A stretch of DNA of 64,000 nucleotides from Sphingomonas sp. AP4-R1 (GTDB lineage: Bacteria; Pseudomonadota; Alphaproteobacteria; Sphingomonadales; Sphingomonadaceae). The notes under the pieces are model-generated. The model searched no databases and had not been told where the DNA came from. It saw nothing but the letters and a program-made list of their open reading frames with translations. A program made the translations under genes and the position numbers. This document shows positions 1 to 9,140 of this stretch, in pieces; the stretch's first letter is position 1, and each line of letters opens with the position of its first letter. The stretch is from the NCBI RefSeq assembly GCF_013113735.1, contig NZ_CP053346.1, forward strand, positions 1,626,001 to 1,690,000, in the 5' to 3' direction.

Positions 1-2453
1 TCCTTGATGTATTTCTTGTTGAAGAGGTTCTCGACATAAGCCTCGATCCGCCACGCCTTGCTGTTCGGCTCGAAACCGAAGCGGGCATTGGCCAGGACAT
101 AGCCGCCCTGCTGCTCGTCCTGGATATTGTCGGCGACCAGAGCGGCCGGCGGTTGCTGCAGATCCGGCCGATCATTGTCGTCGTCGAAGAAGACCTTGCT
201 CTGATAGGTCAGGCTCGGTGCGAAGCTGATCCGGCCGGGGCCGACCGGCAGATCCATGATCGCGCCGAGCGAGGCCGAATGATCGGGCGAGAGGCGGAAG
301 CGGTTGCCGTCGCGCACGCCTGCCTTGAAGCGGCTGTGATTGTACGCGTAGCTGGCGATCACCGAGAGATAATCGGTCGCCACCCAGCGCGCCTGGCTTT
401 CGAAGCCATAGCTCTGCGCCTTGCCCGCATTGATCGTCACGATCTGCGTGCCCTGCTGCACCGTCGTCTGGAAATTGTTGTAATCGTAATAGAAAACCGC
501 GCCGTCGAGGAACAATTTGCGGTCCAGCAGCGCCGTCTTCACGCCTGCCTCGTAGCTGTCGACCCGCTCGTTCGGCAGCACGCCGAAGCGCGCGGCGCCG
601 AGAGGGGCGGACGGCCCGGAGACGGAGAGGACCTGCGGCCGGCGGCCGCGCGCATAGGTGGCGTAGAAGCTCGCCTGATCGGAGGCCGCATAGCGCGCGG
701 TGAAGCGCCAGGCGAAGCCGTCATTCTTCAGCGCGCTGTCCGTGCGATTGCCGTTGCCCGTGGTCGGCTGCGTGCCCAGGCCGAACAGCGGCACCGGATA
801 GGCGGCCGAGGTCGGGATGTTGGCCGCGCCCGGCACGGCGAGCGCGCCGAGCAGGGCGGTGCGCGTGGCGGCGGGCTGCGAGAGCGCGCCGATCAGCCCG
901 CCCAGGATCGAGCGGCCGTTGAGCACGGCGGCGCTGTAGCCCGTATGCTTGTCGTCATGCGAATAGCGCAGGCCCGCGCCGAATTCGAGCTTGTCGGTCA
1001 CGCGATAGGTGACGTCGCCGAACAGATCGACCGAATTGGTGCGCGAATAATTGGTGCTGGTCTCGAGATGGCTGCCCTTGAGGTTCGAGGCGATCGCCAC
1101 CGCCTGCGCGGCCGGCAGCGGCACGCCGTAAGCCGCGGCCACGCCCTGCAGCAGGGCGGAGGTGAAGGCCGTGTTGGCGAGCAGGGCGGCGGGCGCCGGA
1201 TCGGTGGTCGGGCGACCGGGGATCGCGGCCGTGCCCGAGAGCGAGCCGGCGAGACGCGCCAGCAGCGCGCGCTCGTCAAACTGCGCGGGCGTGCGCTGCG
1301 ATCCGCTCTCGTGGAAATAGCTGCCGCCGATGAAGGCCGTGATCGGGCCCTGCTCGAAGGTGAGGCGCAGCTCCTGGCTGGTCTGCTTGCCGCGCGCATC
1401 CTCGGCTGCCGTCAGCATCGGCAGCGAGATGCCGTCCGCGTCGAAGATCTCCAGCGCGTGGAACGTGCGATAGGCGGTGATCGAGTTGAGCGTCAGCGTG
1501 TCGTTGAGCTTCCAGCTGGCGAGGCCGGTGACGCCCCACACCTTGCGGTTCAGCCCCAGATCCTTGCCGCCCTCGAAGCCCGCGCCGGGCGCCAGCGCCG
1601 CGCCGCTGTTGCGGCCCGCATCGCCGATCACGGCGCCCGTGGTCGGGTTGGTCGGGCGATAGGAAATCGACTTGAAGGCGGTGCCGGCGGGCGAATCCTT
1701 CTGGTAATTGCCTATCAGGTCGAACGTGATCGCGTCCGTCTCGGCATGCAGCGTGCCGCGGATCGCGCCGGTATCCACCGAGTTGAAATCCTGGCCGCCC
1801 AGCAGATTGGGGATGAAGCCGTCGCGCTTGCGATAGCGGCCCGAAATGCGTGCGGCCACGCCCTCGCCCAGCGGTGTGTTGACCATGCCTTCCACGACAT
1901 AGGCGTTGTAATTGCCATAATCGGCGCGGAGCATGCCGGCGAAGGCGGACGGATCGGCCTTGTTCTCGACGAGGTTGACCGCGCCGATCAAAGCCCCGCG
2001 CCCGTAGAGCGTCGACTGCGGGCCCTTGGCCACCTCGATCCGGTTCATGTCGAACAATTCGACATAGGAGCCGCGCGATTTGGAGATGGAAACGCCGTCC
2101 TGGAAGACCGAGACGCGCGGCTCGTTATAGGCCGAGCCGCTGTCCGAGGTGATGCCACGCATCACGAAGCCCGGATTGTTGGGCGACTGGTTCTGCACCT
2201 CGAAGCCCGGCACGAAGCGGGAGAATTCCTCGAAATCCTCAAGGCCCAGGCGCGACAATTCCTCGCCCGTCGTCACGCTCAGCGTGATCGGCACCTCGAT
2301 CGGATTCTGCGCGCGCAGCTGCGCGGTGACGAGGATCTCGTCCGCGCTGACCGGCGCGGCGGCATCGACCGGCGCTTCGGCGGCGGCGTTCGATGCCGCC
2401 AGCGCGGCCAGGCTCGCCATGCCCAGAAGAGTGACCCTTCGCGTCATTTTCAT
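1..2453 (-). CDS. TonB-dependent outer membrane receptor (3' end outside window)
   Basis: The reverse strand encodes about 817 residues that begin MKMTRRVTLLGMASLAA, a signal peptide ending near SNAAAEA. A TonB-box-like stretch DEILVTAQ follows, then a plug domain (RFVPGFEVQNQSP, FVMRGITSDSG, EVAKGPQSTLYGRGALIGAVN) and a long beta-barrel. Translation reaches AYVENLFNKKYIKD at the left edge, the usual last strands of such receptors, so only the C-terminal tail is missing. There is no STN domain, so it is probably not a FecA-type transducer. The ATG at 2453 is followed by a second in-frame ATG at 2447; a GGGGG box sits just upstream, and either could be used. The family energises uptake of siderophores, cobalamin or carbohydrates, and the substrate cannot be read here. 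The gene is divergent from the response regulator at 2602. Confidence 0.9.
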   Translation of the reverse strand, partial: MKMTRRVTLLGMASLAALAASNAAAEAPVDAAAPVSADEILVTAQLRAQNPIEVPITLSVTTGEELSRLGLEDFEEFSRFVPGFEVQNQSPNNPGFVMRGITSDSGSAYNEPRVSVFQDGVSISKSRGSYVELFDMNRIEVAKGPQSTLYGRGALIGAVNLVENKADPSAFAGMLRADYGNYNAYVVEGMVNTPLGEGVAARISGRYRKRDGFIPNLLGGQDFNSVDTGAIRGTLHAETDAITFDLIGNYQKDSPAGTAFKSISYRPTNPTTGAVIGDAGRNSGAALAPGAGFEGGKDLGLNRKVWGVTGLASWKLNDTLTLNSITAYRTFHALEIFDADGISLPMLTAAEDARGKQTSQELRLTFEQGPITAFIGGSYFHESGSQRTPAQFDERALLARLAGSLSGTAAIPGRPTTDPAPAALLANTAFTSALLQGVAAAYGVPLPAAQAVAIASNLKGSHLETSTNYSRTNSVDLFGDVTYRVTDKLEFGAGLRYSHDDKHTGYSAAVLNGRSILGGLIGALSQPAATRTALLGALAVPGAANIPTSAAYPVPLFGLGTQPTTGNGNRTDSALKNDGFAWRFTARYAASDQASFYATYARGRRPQVLSVSGPSAPLGAARFGVLPNERVDSYEAGVKTALLDRKLFLDGAVFYYDYNNFQTTVQQGTQIVTINAGKAQSYGFESQARWVATDYLSVIASYAYNHSRFKAGVRDGNRFRLSPDHSASLGAIMDLPVGPGRISFAPSLTYQSKVFFDDDNDRPDLQQPPAALVADNIQDEQQGGYVLANARFGFEPNSKAWRIEAYVENLFNKKYIK

Positions 2454-2601
2454 TCCCCCAACCCGAGATGGCTTCCCCGTAGGGAGGGCGGATGACGCTT
2501 GGGTTGCACTTTGGGGGCAGGCATGTGTCGCATTCCCGGCGCGGCCCTGTTGGCGGGGCGCCAATCCGGTGTAGGGACGGGGCCTGATCGAAGGACGGCA
2601 T

Positions 2602-3276
2602 GTGGCGCATATCCTGATCGTCGAGGATGACGAGCTGACCTCCGAGGTGATCGCGCGCGAATTGCGGCCGCGCGGTCATGAGGTGGTGCAGGCGCGCGAC
2701 GGCGTCACCGGGCTCCGGCTGGCGCAGGAGCAGAGGTTCGATGCGCTGACGCTGGATCGGATGCTGCCGGGGCTCGACGGGCTCAGCCTCGTCTCGCAAT
2801 TGCGCGCGGAGGGCGTGACGACGCCGGTGCTGATGATCTCGGCCCTGTCGGATGTCGACGAACGCATCGCCGGGCTGCGCGCGGGCGGCGACGATTATCT
2901 GGTGAAGCCGTTCGCGCCGAGCGAGATGGCGGCGCGGATCGAGGTGCTGCTGCGCCGCGTGCAGCAGGCCGAATCCACCGTGCTGCAGGTGGGATCGCTC
3001 CGGATGGACCTGATCCGGCGCGAAGTGTCCGTCGATGGCGAGCCCGTCCGCCTGCTGCAGATGGAATTCCGCCTGCTGGAGCTGCTGGCGCGCGGCGCGG
3101 GCGAGGTGATCGGCCGGCAGATCATCTTCGAGCGCGTCTGGGGCTATTATTTCGATCCGGGCGCGAACCTGATCAACGTCCATATCGCGCGCCTGCGCAA
3201 GAAGCTGGACCGGCCCGGCCGTCCCTCCGCGATCGTGACGGTGAAGGGCGAGGGATACCGGCTCGATGCCGTCTGA
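2602..3276 (+). CDS. OmpR/PhoB-family response regulator
   Basis: This is a 224-residue transcriptional regulator. Residues 1-115 form a receiver domain with acidic pocket VEDDE, phospho-acceptor D52 in LTLDRMLPGLDG, and the conserved lysine K102 in YLVKPF. Residues about 130-224 form a winged helix (EFRLLELLARGAGEVIGR, HIARLRKKLDRPG, TVKGEGYRL). The start is GTG at 2602, preceded by AAGGA seven bases upstream; the ATG at 2600 is out of frame and closes quickly. Its stop overlaps the kinase start by 11 bases, so the two are translated together. The RND efflux genes downstream are the obvious candidate target, which is inferred from position. Confidence 0.93.
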   Translation: MAHILIVEDDELTSEVIARELRPRGHEVVQARDGVTGLRLAQEQRFDALTLDRMLPGLDGLSLVSQLRAEGVTTPVLMISALSDVDERIAGLRAGGDDYLVKPFAPSEMAARIEVLLRRVQQAESTVLQVGSLRMDLIRREVSVDGEPVRLLQMEFRLLELLARGAGEVIGRQIIFERVWGYYFDPGANLINVHIARLRKKLDRPGRPSAIVTVKGEGYRLDAV

Positions 3277-4612
3277 CCGGCTTCGCTTCGGCGATATCCG
3301 CCGGACCAGCGCCTTCCGCCTGACGATCTCGCTGGGGCTGGTCTTCACGCTCGGACTGCTGGCGCTGCTGGCGGCGATCTATCTGATGACGGCGCGCGAG
3401 CTGACCGAGCGCAACGATCGCATCCTGCGCAGCATCGCGGATCGCCTGCTCGCGGTCGATCCGGTGCGGCTGCCCGCCAGCGTCGGGCAGGAGATGCGGC
3501 GCGAGCGGGACGGCTTCAATTATGTCGGGCTGATCGCCAGCGACGGCGAGCAGATCGTGGGCGACATCAGCATCGATCGCCCGGTGAAGCCCGGCCGCCC
3601 GATCGAGGTGATGGCGGGCACTGTCCCGATCCGCCTGATCGCGGTCCGCACCGGCACGGGCGAAACCATCCTCGTCGGCCGCGATTTCACGCAGGTGCGC
3701 GATCTGCGCCGGCGCGTGCTGGCGATCGTGGCGGGCAGCGGCATCGTGATCCTGCTGGGCGTGGGCGCGGGGGGAACCTGGCTCAGCCTCAGCCCGCTCC
3801 GGCGCGTGAGCGAATTGCAGACCGCCGCGCGCAAGATCTCGCAGGGGCATTTCGAGGTCCGCATGCCGATCACCGGGCGGCGGGACGAGCTCGATCAGTT
3901 CGCCGGCACCGTCAATGCGATGGTCGAGGAGGTCGGCCGCGTGGTGGCGCAGGTGAAGGGCGTCACCGATGCGATCGCGCACGACATGCGGACGCCGCTG
4001 ATGCATCTGCGCGCGCTGCTGGACGAAGCGGCGGATTCACCCGAGGCGTCGCCCGCCATCGTCGCGCTGGCCGGGCGGGGGCGCGAGGAGCTGGATCATG
4101 TGCTGGCGCGCTTCGCCGCCTTGCTGCGGATTTCGGAGATCGAGACGGGTGCGCGCCGGTCGGGCTTCCGCGCCGTCAATCTCGCCGCGCTTTTGCGGGC
4201 CTCGCACCAGCTCTACGCGCCGCTCGCCGAGGATCGCGGGATCGCGCTGGAGCATCGCACGGGGGGGCTCACCACGATCGGCGCGGACGAACAATTGCTG
4301 TTCGAAGCGCTCAGCAACCTGATCGACAATGCGATCAAGTTCGCCGGCTCGACGGTGCTCATCGCGCTGCACGAAGAGCCCGAGGGGATCGAGATCGAGG
4401 TGCGCGACGACGGGCCCGGCATCCCCGTGTCGGAGCGCGAGGCGGTGCTGCGGCGCTTCCATCGCGGGTCCAACGCGGCGGACGTGCCGGGATCGGGGCT
4501 GGGCCTTTCGATCGTGGTGGCGATCGCGCATCTGCACGGCGCCACGCTGCGGCTGGAGGACGCCCATCCCGGCCTTTCGGCGCGCCTCCGCTTCCCGTAC
4601 GAGACCGACTGA
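3266..4612 (+). CDS. Sensor histidine kinase of the OmpR-type two-component pair
   Basis: This is a 448-residue membrane kinase. A first membrane segment lies at about residues 17-40 (LTISLGLVFTLGLLALLAAI), then a short periplasmic domain of about 110 residues, a second membrane segment (VLAIVAGSGIVILLGVGAG) and a HAMP linker (PLRRVSELQTAARKISQG). The HisKA dimerisation helix carries H239 in AIAHDMRTPL. The ATPase domain shows an N-box (ALSNLIDNAIKFA) and G-boxes (VRDDGPGIP, GSGLGLSIV). It overlaps the regulator by 11 bases. The signal sensed is unknown; the small periplasmic loop and the efflux genes downstream suggest envelope stress or a toxic compound. Confidence 0.92.
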   Translation: MPSDRLRFGDIRRTSAFRLTISLGLVFTLGLLALLAAIYLMTARELTERNDRILRSIADRLLAVDPVRLPASVGQEMRRERDGFNYVGLIASDGEQIVGDISIDRPVKPGRPIEVMAGTVPIRLIAVRTGTGETILVGRDFTQVRDLRRRVLAIVAGSGIVILLGVGAGGTWLSLSPLRRVSELQTAARKISQGHFEVRMPITGRRDELDQFAGTVNAMVEEVGRVVAQVKGVTDAIAHDMRTPLMHLRALLDEAADSPEASPAIVALAGRGREELDHVLARFAALLRISEIETGARRSGFRAVNLAALLRASHQLYAPLAEDRGIALEHRTGGLTTIGADEQLLFEALSNLIDNAIKFAGSTVLIALHEEPEGIEIEVRDDGPGIPVSEREAVLRRFHRGSNAADVPGSGLGLSIVVAIAHLHGATLRLEDAHPGLSARLRFPYETD

Positions 4613-4700
4613 CGGTTCGGTTCAGAAACCGCTCAGATTGAGCGACCCGGCGCAGGAAACGGGCTTGCGTAATTCCGCTGTCGCCGCCTTTCAGCGCATG

Positions 4701-4714
4701 TGAAATTCATTTCA
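4701..4714. promoter_or_regulatory. Palindrome TGAAATTCATTTCA upstream of RND operon
   Basis: A 14-base inverted repeat (TGAAAT, two-base centre, ATTTCA) lies about 60 bases before the RND pump start, in an AT-rich island (positions about 4698-4735) inside GC-rich DNA. It is the only such island between kinase and pump. It is a plausible operator or regulator-binding site for the efflux operon; whether the adjacent response regulator binds it is conjecture. A dimeric OmpR-type protein would more often use direct repeats. Confidence 0.4.
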
Positions 4715-4771
4715 TTCGATTTTGTTACACGACAGGGCGATTTGGGTTGCTGTCGCCGCGACGGAATCATC

Positions 4772-7700
4772 ATGCTCCAACTCGTCAAGATCGCTCTCTC
4801 CAAGCCCTACACGTTCGTCGTTCTGGCGATCCTGATCACCCTTTCGGGGTCGATCGCGTGGATGAAGACCCCCACCGACATCTTCCCGGACATCAAGATG
4901 CCGGTGATCGCGGTGGTCTGGTCCTATCGGGGTCTTCCCCCCGAGGAGATGGCCGGGCGCATCATCTATTATTACGAGCGCCAGCTCTCGCTCTCGGTGA
5001 ACGATATCGAGCATGTCGAAAGCCAGAGCCTGAACGGCAACGGCGTGGTGAAGATCTTCTTCCAGCCGGGTACCGACATCCGCACGGCGACCGCGCAGGT
5101 GACCTCCGTCAGCCAGACCGTGCTGAAGCAGATGCCGCCGGGCATCACCCCGCCGCAGATCTTGAACTACAACGCCTCGACCGTCCCGATCCTGCAGTTG
5201 GCGCTGTCGTCGAAGACATTGTCCGAGGGCGCGATCTTCGATCTCGGCCAGAATGCGATCCGGCCGGCGCTGGCGACCGTGCAGGGCGCAGCCGTGCCGA
5301 CGCCCTATGGTGGCCGCGAGCGCCAGATCCAGATCGATCTGGATCCCGCAGCCCTGCAGGCACGCCACCTTTCGGCGGCCGACGTGGGCGCGGCGCTGGC
5401 GGCGCAGAACCAGATCATCCCGGCCGGCACCGCCAAAATCGGCCAGTATGAATATAATATCCGCCTGAACAACAGCCCGGAAGTCATCGACGATCTGAAC
5501 AAGCTGCCGATCAAGACGGTCGGCAGCAGCACGGTGCTGATGGGTGACGTCGCCCATGTGCGCGATGGTTCGCCGCCGCAGAAGAATGTGGTGCGCGTCG
5601 ATGGCGGTCGCGCCGTTCTGATGACGATCCTGAAGGCGGGGTCGGCCTCGACCATCCAGATCGTGGATGGCGCCAAGGCGCTGATCCCGAAGCTGAAGGA
5701 AACGCTGCCGGCCGCATTGAACGTGCAGCCGCTGGCCGATCAGTCGCTGTTCGTGAAGGCCGCCGTCTCGGGCGTGGTGCGCGAGGGCGCGATCGCGGCG
5801 GGTCTCACCAGCGTGATGATCCTGCTGTTCCTGGGATCATGGCGCTCGACCGTCATCATCGCCGCCTCGATCCCGCTCGCCATCCTGGCGGCGGTGGCGG
5901 CCTTGTCGGCGGTGGGCGAGACGCTGAACGTGATGACGCTGGGGGGCCTCGCGCTCGCCGTCGGCATCCTGGTCGACGACGCGACGGTGACGATCGAGAA
6001 CATCAACTGGCACCTCGAACAGGGGAAGACCGTCACCCAGTCGATCCTCGACGGGGCCGAGCAGATCGTGCGCCCGGCCTTCGTGTCGCTGCTGTGCATC
6101 TGCATCGCGTTCGTGCCGATGTTCTTCCTGCCGGGCATCGCCGGCTTCCTGTTCGCGCCGATGGCCAAGGCCGTGGTGTTCGCGATGATCGCCTCGTTCA
6201 TCCTGTCGCGCACGCTGGTGCCGACGATGAGCAATTATCTGCTGCGCGATCACGCGACCGAGCATTCGGTGGCGGTGGCGGCCAGCCATGATGCGGGCGC
6301 CGGCCGCCCTCACACGCAGAACCCGTTCCGTCGCTTCCAGCATGGCTTCGAGAAGCGGTTTGAGACGGTGCAGACCTATTATCTGTCCCTGCTGGATTTC
6401 GCGCTGGCGCGCCGCCGCGTGTTCATCCCGGGCTTCCTTGCCGTCGTGCTGCTGTCGTTCGCGCTGGTCCCGATGCTGGGGCGCAACTTCTTCCCGTCGA
6501 TCGATGGCGGCCAGATCAGCCTTCACGTCCGCGCGCCGGTCGGCACGCGCATCGAGGAGACGGCCGCGCAGTTCGACCGGATCGAGGCGCGTATCCGCAG
6601 CATCATCCCGGCGGACCAGATCGTGTCGGTGGTCGACAATATCGGCCTGCCGGTGTCGGGTACCAACCTCGCTTATTCCAATACGGGCGGCATCGGCCCG
6701 CAGGATGGCGACATCCTCATCAGCCTGAGCGAGGACCACAGCCCGACGGACGGTTATGTGCGGACGCTGCGGCGCGAACTGCCGCAGGCGTTTCCGGGCA
6801 CGACCTTCTCGTTCCTGCCCGCCGACATCATCAGCCAGATCCTGAACTTCGGCTCGCCGGCGCCGATCGACCTGCAGATCTCCGGCCCGAACCGCGAGGC
6901 GAACGAGGCGTATGCGAACCGGATGATGAACCGGCTCCACCAGATCGCCGGCATCGCCGACGTGCGGCTGGAGCAGGCCAATGACTATCCGGAGCTGGCC
7001 TTCGACGTGGATCGTGCGCAGGCGGACCGCGTCGGCATCACCGAGAATGACGTGACGCGCAGCCTTTCCGTCAATCTGGCGGGCAGCCTGCAGGTGTCGC
7101 CGGCCTTCTGGCTCAATCCGAAGAACGGCGTCTCCTATCCGATCGTCGTCCAGACGCCCGAATATCGCACCGATTCGATGACCTCGGTGCAGAACATCCC
7201 CGTGACCGGCTCCAAGGCGGGCGATTATCAGCTGCTGGGCGCGCTCGGCTCGCTCCACCGCGAGGCGTCGCCGGGCCTCGTCACCCACTATGACATCAAG
7301 CCCTCGTTCGACATCTATGCGACGACGCAGGGCCGCGATCTCGGCGCGGTGGCGGGCGATATCGACGCGATCATCAAGGATATGGCCAAGGATCGCCCGA
7401 AGGGCACCACCGTCACGCTGCGCGGTCAGTCGCAGACGATGAACACGGCCTTCTCCGGGCTTATCCTGGGCCTGATCGGCGCGATCGCGCTGATCTATCT
7501 GCTGATCGTCGTGAACTTCCAGTCGTGGATCGATCCGTTCGTGATCGTCTCGGCGCTGCCGGCCGCACTCGCGGGCATCGTCTGGATGCTGTTTGCCACG
7601 CACACGCCGCTCTCCGTGCCCGCGCTCACCGGTGCGATCATGTGCATGGGCGTCGCCACGGCCAACTCGGTGCTGGTCATCAGCTTCGCCCGCGAACGGC

Positions 7701-7993
7701 TGGCGATCACCGGCGATGCGATGAAGGCCGCGGCCGAGGCCGGCGCCACCCGCTTCCGCCCCGTGCTGATGACGGCGCTCGCCATGATCATCGGCATGGC
7801 GCCGATGGCATTGGGCCTGGGCGAGGGCGGCGAGCAGAATGCGCCGCTCGGCCGCGCCGTGATCGGCGGCCTGATCTGCGCCACCACCGCCACCTTGCTG
7901 TTCGTGCCCGTCCTGTTCGCGATCGCCCACAGCCGCAGCAAGCGCGGCGCGACCCACGATGTTTCCACCGGAGAACTTGTCCATGCAGAGTGA
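4772..7993 (+). CDS. RND-family efflux pump, inner membrane permease
   Basis: This is a 1073-residue AcrB/MdtB-like proton-driven exporter. The first membrane helix follows MLQLVKIALSKPYTFVVLAI, and a large periplasmic porter domain follows (FPDIKMPVIAVVWSYRGLPPEEM). TM4 carries the proton-relay pair DD in LAVGILVDDATVTIEN, and the second half repeats the fold. The position matching AcrB Lys940 reads ATANSVLVISFA, with no lysine, so the relay may differ. I start at ATG 4772, where homology begins, instead of an in-frame upstream codon at 4700 that adds an atypical N-terminus. Adaptor and channel genes overlap downstream, making a tripartite system. Substrate class (drug, solvent, detergent) cannot be read from the sequence. 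Confidence 0.93.
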   Translation: MLQLVKIALSKPYTFVVLAILITLSGSIAWMKTPTDIFPDIKMPVIAVVWSYRGLPPEEMAGRIIYYYERQLSLSVNDIEHVESQSLNGNGVVKIFFQPGTDIRTATAQVTSVSQTVLKQMPPGITPPQILNYNASTVPILQLALSSKTLSEGAIFDLGQNAIRPALATVQGAAVPTPYGGRERQIQIDLDPAALQARHLSAADVGAALAAQNQIIPAGTAKIGQYEYNIRLNNSPEVIDDLNKLPIKTVGSSTVLMGDVAHVRDGSPPQKNVVRVDGGRAVLMTILKAGSASTIQIVDGAKALIPKLKETLPAALNVQPLADQSLFVKAAVSGVVREGAIAAGLTSVMILLFLGSWRSTVIIAASIPLAILAAVAALSAVGETLNVMTLGGLALAVGILVDDATVTIENINWHLEQGKTVTQSILDGAEQIVRPAFVSLLCICIAFVPMFFLPGIAGFLFAPMAKAVVFAMIASFILSRTLVPTMSNYLLRDHATEHSVAVAASHDAGAGRPHTQNPFRRFQHGFEKRFETVQTYYLSLLDFALARRRVFIPGFLAVVLLSFALVPMLGRNFFPSIDGGQISLHVRAPVGTRIEETAAQFDRIEARIRSIIPADQIVSVVDNIGLPVSGTNLAYSNTGGIGPQDGDILISLSEDHSPTDGYVRTLRRELPQAFPGTTFSFLPADIISQILNFGSPAPIDLQISGPNREANEAYANRMMNRLHQIAGIADVRLEQANDYPELAFDVDRAQADRVGITENDVTRSLSVNLAGSLQVSPAFWLNPKNGVSYPIVVQTPEYRTDSMTSVQNIPVTGSKAGDYQLLGALGSLHREASPGLVTHYDIKPSFDIYATTQGRDLGAVAGDIDAIIKDMAKDRPKGTTVTLRGQSQTMNTAFSGLILGLIGAIALIYLLIVVNFQSWIDPFVIVSALPAALAGIVWMLFATHTPLSVPALTGAIMCMGVATANSVLVISFARERLAITGDAMKAAAEAGATRFRPVLMTALAMIIGMAPMALGLGEGGEQNAPLGRAVIGGLICATTATLLFVPVLFAIAHSRSKRGATHDVSTGELVHAE

Positions 7994-9140
7994 TGCCACG
8001 GCGCCCGCCGCGCCGAAGGGCCTCAAGACGGCCGGCATCGTTGCCGGGGTCGTCGCTATCGGCGTCGTCGCCGCCGGCGCCGTCATCCGCCACCGCGATA
8101 CGCGCGAGGCGCAGGAGTGGTCCGACGCGCGATCGATCCCGACGGTGCATCTGATCGCGGTGCCTTCCGCCGCCTCCGGCGCACCGCTCTCGCTGCCGGG
8201 CACGATCGAGGCGTGGAACAACGCCAAGCTCTATGCCCGCGTCGGCGGTTACGTGAAGGCCTGGTATCGCGACATCGGCGCGGACGTGCCGGCCGGCACG
8301 GCGCTCGGCCAGATCGACACGCCCGAACTGGACCAGCAGATCATCCAGGCGCGCGCCGCCCTCGCCCGCGCCAGGGCCAATGCCGCGCTCGCCAAGAGCA
8401 CGGCGGTACGCTGGAACGATCTGCTGACGACCAACTCCGTCAGCCATCAGGAAGTCGACGAGAAGAACGGCGATCTGCTCGCGCAGAATGCGGCAGTGCA
8501 GGCGGCCGAGGCCGATCTGGGGCGGCTGACCGCGCTGAAGGGCTTCGCCACGCTGCGCGCGCCGTTCGCGGGCGTGGTGACGCAGCGCGCGGCGGATATC
8601 GGCGATCTCGTCGGCCCCGGCACCAGCGCGCAGCAGCCGCTCTTCTCCGTCGCGGACATCCACCGGATGCGCGTCTATGTCAGCGTGCCGCAGGCCTATT
8701 CGGCCGCGATGAAGCCGGGCATGACCGCCACCGTCACCGTCCCCGATTATCCGGGGCGGACATGGAAGGGGCCCGTGATCGGCACGTCGGGCGCGATCAG
8801 CGGCCAGTCCGGCACGTTCCAGGTGCAGGTGGCGATCGACAATCCGGGCGAGGCGCTGAAGGCCGGCGGCTATGGCCAGGTGTCGTTCGACATGGCCGGG
8901 CGCGAGAGCGCGGTGCAGATCCCGTCCAACACGCTCGTCTTCCGCGCCGCCGGCACCGAAGTCGCCACGGTGGGACCCGACGGCAAGGTCCATCTGGTGG
9001 CGATCACGATCGGCCGGGATCTGGGGGGCAAGGTGGAGATCACGCACGGCCTGAAGCCGGGCATGAAGATCGTCGACAATCCGCCCGATTCCATCGCTGA
9101 GGGCGAACTCGTCCGGGTCGGCACGCAGAGCAATGGCTAA
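7983..9140 (+). CDS. RND efflux periplasmic adaptor (membrane fusion protein)
   Basis: This is a 385-residue adaptor. It has an N-terminal membrane anchor (GIVAGVVAIGVVAAGAVI), a biotinyl-lipoyl half-motif (LPGTIEAWNNAKLYARVGGYV), an alpha-helical hairpin (LDQQIIQARAALARARANAAL), the second lipoyl half (TLRAPFAGVVTQRAADIGDLV) and a beta-barrel with membrane-proximal domain. The ATG at 7983 has GGAGAA seven bases upstream and is preferred to the ATG at 7959, which lacks one. It overlaps the pump by 11 bases and the channel gene by 8 bases, so the three are one translational unit. It bridges the pump and outer membrane channel. Confidence 0.93.
   Translation: MQSDATAPAAPKGLKTAGIVAGVVAIGVVAAGAVIRHRDTREAQEWSDARSIPTVHLIAVPSAASGAPLSLPGTIEAWNNAKLYARVGGYVKAWYRDIGADVPAGTALGQIDTPELDQQIIQARAALARARANAALAKSTAVRWNDLLTTNSVSHQEVDEKNGDLLAQNAAVQAAEADLGRLTALKGFATLRAPFAGVVTQRAADIGDLVGPGTSAQQPLFSVADIHRMRVYVSVPQAYSAAMKPGMTATVTVPDYPGRTWKGPVIGTSGAISGQSGTFQVQVAIDNPGEALKAGGYGQVSFDMAGRESAVQIPSNTLVFRAAGTEVATVGPDGKVHLVAITIGRDLGGKVEITHGLKPGMKIVDNPPDSIAEGELVRVGTQSNG

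Noticed and set aside
153..2495. A forward open frame of 780 codons opposite the first receptor
   Set aside because: The reverse frame encodes a convincing TonB-dependent receptor; the forward frame has shadow composition.
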